From assembly GCA_028565715.1 (NCBI GenBank), contig JAOXYC010232459.1, positions 1-10,593 of the forward strand: 10,593 bases of DNA, read 5' to 3'. This stretch comes from Phoronis pallida. Taxonomy: Eukaryota > Phoronida > Phoronidae. Of the stretch, positions 9,501 to 10,593 are shown one piece after another; position 1 is the first letter of the stretch; each line of letters starts with the position of its first letter. Both the position numbers and the translations under genes were made by a program. The notes beneath the pieces are model-generated. The model searched no databases. It saw only the letters and a program-made list of their open reading frames with translations, and was not told the origin of the DNA.

Positions 9501-10141
9501 AAATTCGGAACTTGACCTGGGAATTTTTGATGTTTATTATCAGAATACATACCTCTTAAGCGTGTCAATGTTTGCATCCCGTCTGAACTCAGGGTCGTCT
9601 GGTGTAGGCTCCGATATCCCAGAATCATCGGCAGTATTACTGGTGTGTGTGTTCCGTGCGTTCTGTGATTGGTTGTGTAACCTTGTCGTTGGTTGCCCCT
9701 GGCTACCACCCTGAGACTCTGTGGGTAAAACAGGAGGGGTTGCTGACAGTGGGGGCAGAGTTTCCTCACTAGGTGGCACTGATTTGCGTGAGTTTTCCCT
9801 GGTTGGTATTCTGGCAGTAATATGCGTAATGGGTGTTTTTGGATGTGATGTGCGTAAGGAGTTCCTAGATGGCGAAGAATCTTTGGGTTTACTGACTGAT
9901 GAGTCATCTAGTTTAGACTCAGAAGTTTCAACTGGTGATTTTTGAACATTATCACTTGTAGTTTTATTTCCTGAGGAACCATTTTCAAGGGTTGGCGAGG
10001 GAGTACGCTCCTGGGGAGATTCAGGGGCAGGGAGTGCGAGAATGTCGTCAGGTGATGGGGTGGAAGGATCCAGTCGGGGCGGAGAGGGGAATTGACGTTC
10101 ATCCGGGAACTTGTTGGATGGCTGCATGAGAAGGTCATCGC
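3360..10141 (-). CDS. SPATA1: SPATA1 homologue, 3' eight exons (5' end outside window)
   Basis: The - strand exons are 10141-9553, 9341-9183, 7870-7696, 7197-7104, 5990-5865, 5536-5361, 4582-4484 and 3512-3360. All introns are GT-AG with phases 2, 2, 0, 1, 1, 0, 0. The joined frame gives 522 codons plus TAG. Residues 1-~340 are low-complexity and probably disordered (Ser/Thr-Pro-rich, Asn-rich, then an 11-residue repeat). Residues ~340-505 form a charged, helix-prone coiled coil matching the conserved C-terminus of spermatogenesis-associated protein 1 (Pfam SPATA1_C), with landmarks ARDMWKKKYFEEKKKTGPLE, NNYKIQ, VKRKVETAKVKL and LRALRAELSQKK. In mammals SPATA1 is testis-enriched and reported to associate with the IFT20 intraflagellar-transport protein, so a sperm or cilium role is plausible here, but that is inferred. 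The fragment alone exceeds the roughly 460-residue mammalian protein because of its longer disordered part. The N-terminal exons lie past the right edge. Confidence 0.88.
3992..4132. repeat. Foldback element with 59-bp arms
   Basis: Arms 3992-4050 and 4074-4132 are 59 bases each and pair at 52 positions, giving a long stem around a 23-nt GC-rich loop that contains GGCCGCAGGCCGCAGG. It begins GATTATTACCTGGTAAATTT and reads back as its complement. There is no ORF. This is a hairpin MITE or foldback inserted in the last SPATA1 intron, and its high GC loop stands out from the AT-rich surroundings. Confidence 0.88.
4136..4340. mobile_element. 205-bp inverted-terminal-repeat element (MITE-like)
   Basis: The ends TTATTACCCAACTATGGAAA (from 4136) and the reverse complement of 4316-4340 agree at 23 of 25 positions. 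The spacer has no ORF and includes the small palindrome AGTGACGGTATCACT near 4258. It lies only 3 bp from the preceding foldback, and both share a TTATTACC start, so the two may be parts of one composite element. Confidence 0.72.
4484..4582 (-). CDS. SPATA1: SPATA1 exon G: coiled coil
   Basis: The acceptor is TTTTCAG|AAT and the donor AAG|GTATCA, both phase 0. The exon is 99 bases, 33 codons. It reads NNYKIQATKLNHDNDEVK and then RKVETAKVKLTAEMK. The Y.IQ and (L/V)KRK(L/V).T.K.KL..E.K patterns match SPATA1 in this position. It is symmetric and could be skipped in frame. Confidence 0.88.
4583..5360 (-). other. SPATA1 intron F-G (778 bp)
   Basis: Phase-0 GT-AG intron. I see no gene in it. TTAAAGGGGCATAGAACATC at 4611 resembles the TTAAAGGGATAT start at 3738 and may mark the end of a dispersed repeat, but I found no matching second end. 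A short imperfect hairpin (AAAATGTC facing GACATTTT) lies at about 5050-5095. Confidence 0.55.
5361..5536 (-). CDS. SPATA1: SPATA1 exon F: domain hallmark exon
   Basis: The acceptor is ATTTTCAG|CG (phase 1, completing a split Ala) and the donor AAA|GTAAGT (phase 0). It encodes 58 complete residues. The opening RDMWKKKYFEEKKKTGPLED followed by a leucine-spaced helix (RNEIDMLHRKLMAQLE) is the most recognisable SPATA1 segment in the window. No substitutions break the helix. The tail NKRQAGNPSIK is polar. Confidence 0.92.
5865..5990 (-). CDS. SPATA1: SPATA1 exon E: start of conserved C-terminal coiled coil
   Basis: The acceptor AATCTTTCAG|GA completes a split Arg codon, and the donor is CAAG|GTACAA (phase 1). 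It encodes 41 complete residues from DKLLEAIDVARQ to NNRRNQ, a highly charged helix with the pattern AERRREDLVRRAKNMQ. The ending '(R)RRNQ' directly before the exon F motif 'AR.MWKKKYF' follows the order of the SPATA1 C-terminal domain. Confidence 0.85.
5991..7103 (-). other. SPATA1 intron D-E (1.1 kb)
   Basis: No coding exon or RNA gene seen. The stretch 6500-6780 looks less AT-rich than its surroundings and contains an open - strand frame of 64 codons (6499-6693) without recognisable motifs. It could be the remnant of a mobile element. A 10-bp inverted repeat (TTGTATTCAA at 6524-6533, TTGAATACAA at 6593-6602) lies within it. Confidence 0.5.
7104..7197 (-). CDS. SPATA1: SPATA1 exon D: acidic linker
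   Basis: The acceptor is AATTTCAG|GAG (phase 0) and the donor GAAGAAA|GTATGT (phase 1). It encodes 31 complete residues, acidic and proline-containing at first (EDPNDVDDFPSPPLLMLDD) and charged at the end (SNQARKEE), where the coiled-coil region starts. Both splice phases match the neighbouring exons exactly. Confidence 0.75.
7198..7695 (-). other. SPATA1 intron C-D (498 bp) with dispersed-repeat-like segment
   Basis: Phase-0 intron. On the - strand, the stretch covering about 7451-7482 reads ACCAAATTTCGTCAAAATCA followed by GTCAAGCGGTTATGG, a motif shape I associate with common dispersed repeats in invertebrate genomes. The 72-codon open frame over it (7365-7583) is therefore not called as a gene. 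The left arm of the inverted repeat flanking exon C is at 7637-7673. Confidence 0.4.
7696..7870 (-). CDS. SPATA1: SPATA1 exon C: 11-residue tandem repeats
   Basis: The acceptor TTTTTACTAG|G completes a split Arg codon (phase 2), and the donor is CAG|GTGGGT at phase 0. The 58 complete residues start MDHNADSSQNHDELR and continue into three SSKDYSND(R)G(P) repeats. The length of 175 bases is not a multiple of three, so skipping would break the frame. The segment is hydrophilic and probably disordered. The in-frame join to exons B and D is the main evidence. Confidence 0.72.
7707..7805 (-). repeat. Coding minisatellite, three 33-bp units
   Basis: Three adjacent 33-bp units (starts 7707, 7740 and 7773 on the + strand, each beginning CATTGCTGTAGTCCTTGCT). 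The first two are nearly identical and the third diverges at its end. Each encodes the 11-residue unit SSKDYSNDRGP on the - strand, so the array preserves frame when it expands or contracts by whole units. Confidence 0.9.
7871..9182 (-). other. SPATA1 intron B-C (1.3 kb)
   Basis: GT-AG intron with phase 2. The MITE at 8586-9140 fills nearly half of it and ends 42 bp from the exon B donor. The rest (7871-8585) is AT-rich and holds the right arm of the inverted repeat around exon C. The open + strand stretch at 8348-8539 shows no protein signature. No other gene seen. Confidence 0.7.
8586..9140. mobile_element. 555-bp non-autonomous DNA transposon (MITE-like), complete copy
   Basis: The left end TAACGTAAGTGTGAACGTT (8586-8604) matches the reverse complement of the right end (9122-9140) at 17 of 19 positions. 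The interior is AT-rich, has no transposase ORF, and has internally repeated ATTCATGAAAATTTTA-like segments and the palindrome TTGGTCACATGACCAA (8977-8992). A second copy of the left 190 bp starts at 10399, confirming a dispersed family. Flanking TA (or TTAA in this copy only) could be the target duplication. The superfamily is unresolved. Confidence 0.82.
9183..9341 (-). CDS. SPATA1: SPATA1 exon B: Asn-rich linker
   Basis: The acceptor is ATATTTCAG|GC and the donor GACAG|GTTACT, both phase 2. At 159 bases the exon is symmetric and could be skipped without a frameshift. It encodes a polar Asn/Lys/Asp-rich segment containing RENNNKNSKNK and VPNNSLNNKTGND. A second acceptor 87 bp upstream (exon start at 9428, TTTTCTTAG|AATTG) keeps the same frame, adds 29 residues, and crosses no stop codon. 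Identity relies on splice-phase continuity, not on conserved residues. Confidence 0.65.
9553..10141 (-). CDS. SPATA1: SPATA1 exon A: Ser/Thr-Pro-rich disordered segment
   Basis: The acceptor TTTCTTAG precedes G|GCGATGACC. The exon starts in phase 2 with DDLLMQPSNKF and ends at AAGAG|GTATGT, also phase 2. It encodes 195 complete residues dominated by Ser, Thr, Pro and Asp, with no predicted fold and about eleven S/T-P pairs (for example DPSTPSPDD and ERTPSPTLE). An in-frame Met lies four codons after the acceptor. Because the acceptor is strong and the upstream DDLL codons are in frame, I read this as an internal exon, not as the start of the protein. Confidence 0.8.
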
Positions 10142-10398
10142 CTAAGAAACATAAATTAAGGCCCGTGTTAGACTAAGATGGTTGTCTAGAAATTTCAGTG
10201 ATTAAGTCAAGTATCAGATCGTTACAGTAATTTCAAGCAAAAAGGTGCATGAGTATGACAAATACTTCAAATAAAAAAGAGTAGTTTATAAGCTTGAAGA
10301 AGAAAACTTGCTTTGTTTACAAAATACGATCAAGTGAATTTTAAGTGACTGATACATTTATTTCGATTATTTTTAGGATCCCATTTCAAATCTAAATA

Positions 10399-10593
10399 TA
10401 ACGTAAGTGTGAACGTTTGAACGCAATAAGTGGTCAAATCTTCATGAAAATTTAAATTATATTTTTAGCCCAAGAAGAAGGGAAACGTGTCTCACCCCTC
10501 CATTTTTGTGCTATAAAGCTTCAAAATGAGGACTTTCATAAAAAACAAAATTTTAGCTTTAAAATTCCATAATTCCAAAACTAGCAAAATCTA
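10399..10593. mobile_element. Second copy of the 555-bp MITE family (cut by window edge)
   Basis: It starts with TAACGTAAGTGTGAACGTT, identical over 19 bases to the left end of the element at 8586, and keeps the same order of landmarks (TCTTCATGAAAATTT, GACTTTCATAAAAAACAAAA, TTTAGCTTTAAAATTC, AATTCCAAAACTA). It lacks about 40 bp present after position 8604 in the first copy. The flank is TATAA instead of TTTAA, so a TTAA duplication is not supported for this copy. It sits in the intron upstream of exon A. Confidence 0.82.

Noticed and set aside
9173-9907. - strand 244-codon open frame as one continuous gene
   Set aside because: It reads exon A in the wrong frame and then passes through the 211-bp intron into exon B. 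Strong splice sites with matching phase show that exon A uses a different frame.
9721-10138. Other open frames over exon A (+ strand 74 codons, - strand 76 codons)
   Set aside because: Shadows of the 195-codon coding frame, which alone connects in phase to the downstream SPATA1 exons.
1-10593. Prokaryotic-type systems (CRISPR, toxin-antitoxin, defence island, operons)
   Set aside because: Intron-split genes, low coding density and eukaryotic repeat types show animal nuclear DNA. No regularly spaced repeats with unique spacers and no operon-like layout were seen.

Overview
The window is animal nuclear DNA: AT-rich, with spliceosomal introns and short coding exons separated by repeat-bearing non-coding sequence. 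I identify two genes, both from short conserved protein segments and splice-site logic, since neither has a long uninterrupted ORF. The foldback and short inverted-terminal-repeat elements, plus the presence of SPATA1, suggest a non-vertebrate bilaterian (for example a marine lophotrochozoan or invertebrate deuterostome). That placement is inference and I cannot name the species.

Left part (1-~1670, + strand): the 3' end of a mitochondrial succinyl-CoA:3-ketoacid CoA-transferase gene (OXCT1/SCOT). The window opens inside its penultimate coding exon (1-51). After a 716-bp intron, a tiny last coding exon (768-803) supplies the final 11 residues and the stop. The probable 3' UTR carries a large imperfect hairpin (981-1204) and ends near an AATAAA at 1646-1651.

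Middle (about 1670-3330): intergenic, AT-rich, no gene seen. It holds a second foldback (2433-2548) and a degenerate run of roughly 32-bp units around 2800-3045. The two genes converge tail to tail across it.

Right part (3332-10593, - strand): eight exons forming the 3' part of a SPATA1 (spermatogenesis-associated protein 1) homologue. They splice in perfect phase into 522 codons plus stop. Exons 1-4 encode a long Ser/Thr-Pro-rich and Asn-rich, probably disordered region, including an 11-residue tandem repeat. Exons 5-8 encode the conserved charged coiled-coil C-terminus. The AATAAA lies only 22 nt after the stop. The N-terminal exons lie beyond the right edge.

The SPATA1 introns carry mobile-element debris: a complete 555-bp element with 19-bp terminal inverted repeats (8586-9140), a second copy running off the right edge (10399-10593), a foldback with 59-bp arms (3992-4132), and a neighbouring 25-bp inverted-repeat element (4136-4340). 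I see no rRNA, tRNA, CRISPR, phage or bacterial system. I did not find an undescribed biological system. The most interesting points are the exon 3 minisatellite flanked by inverted repeats, the in-frame alternative acceptor of exon 2, and the hairpin in the OXCT1 3' UTR.
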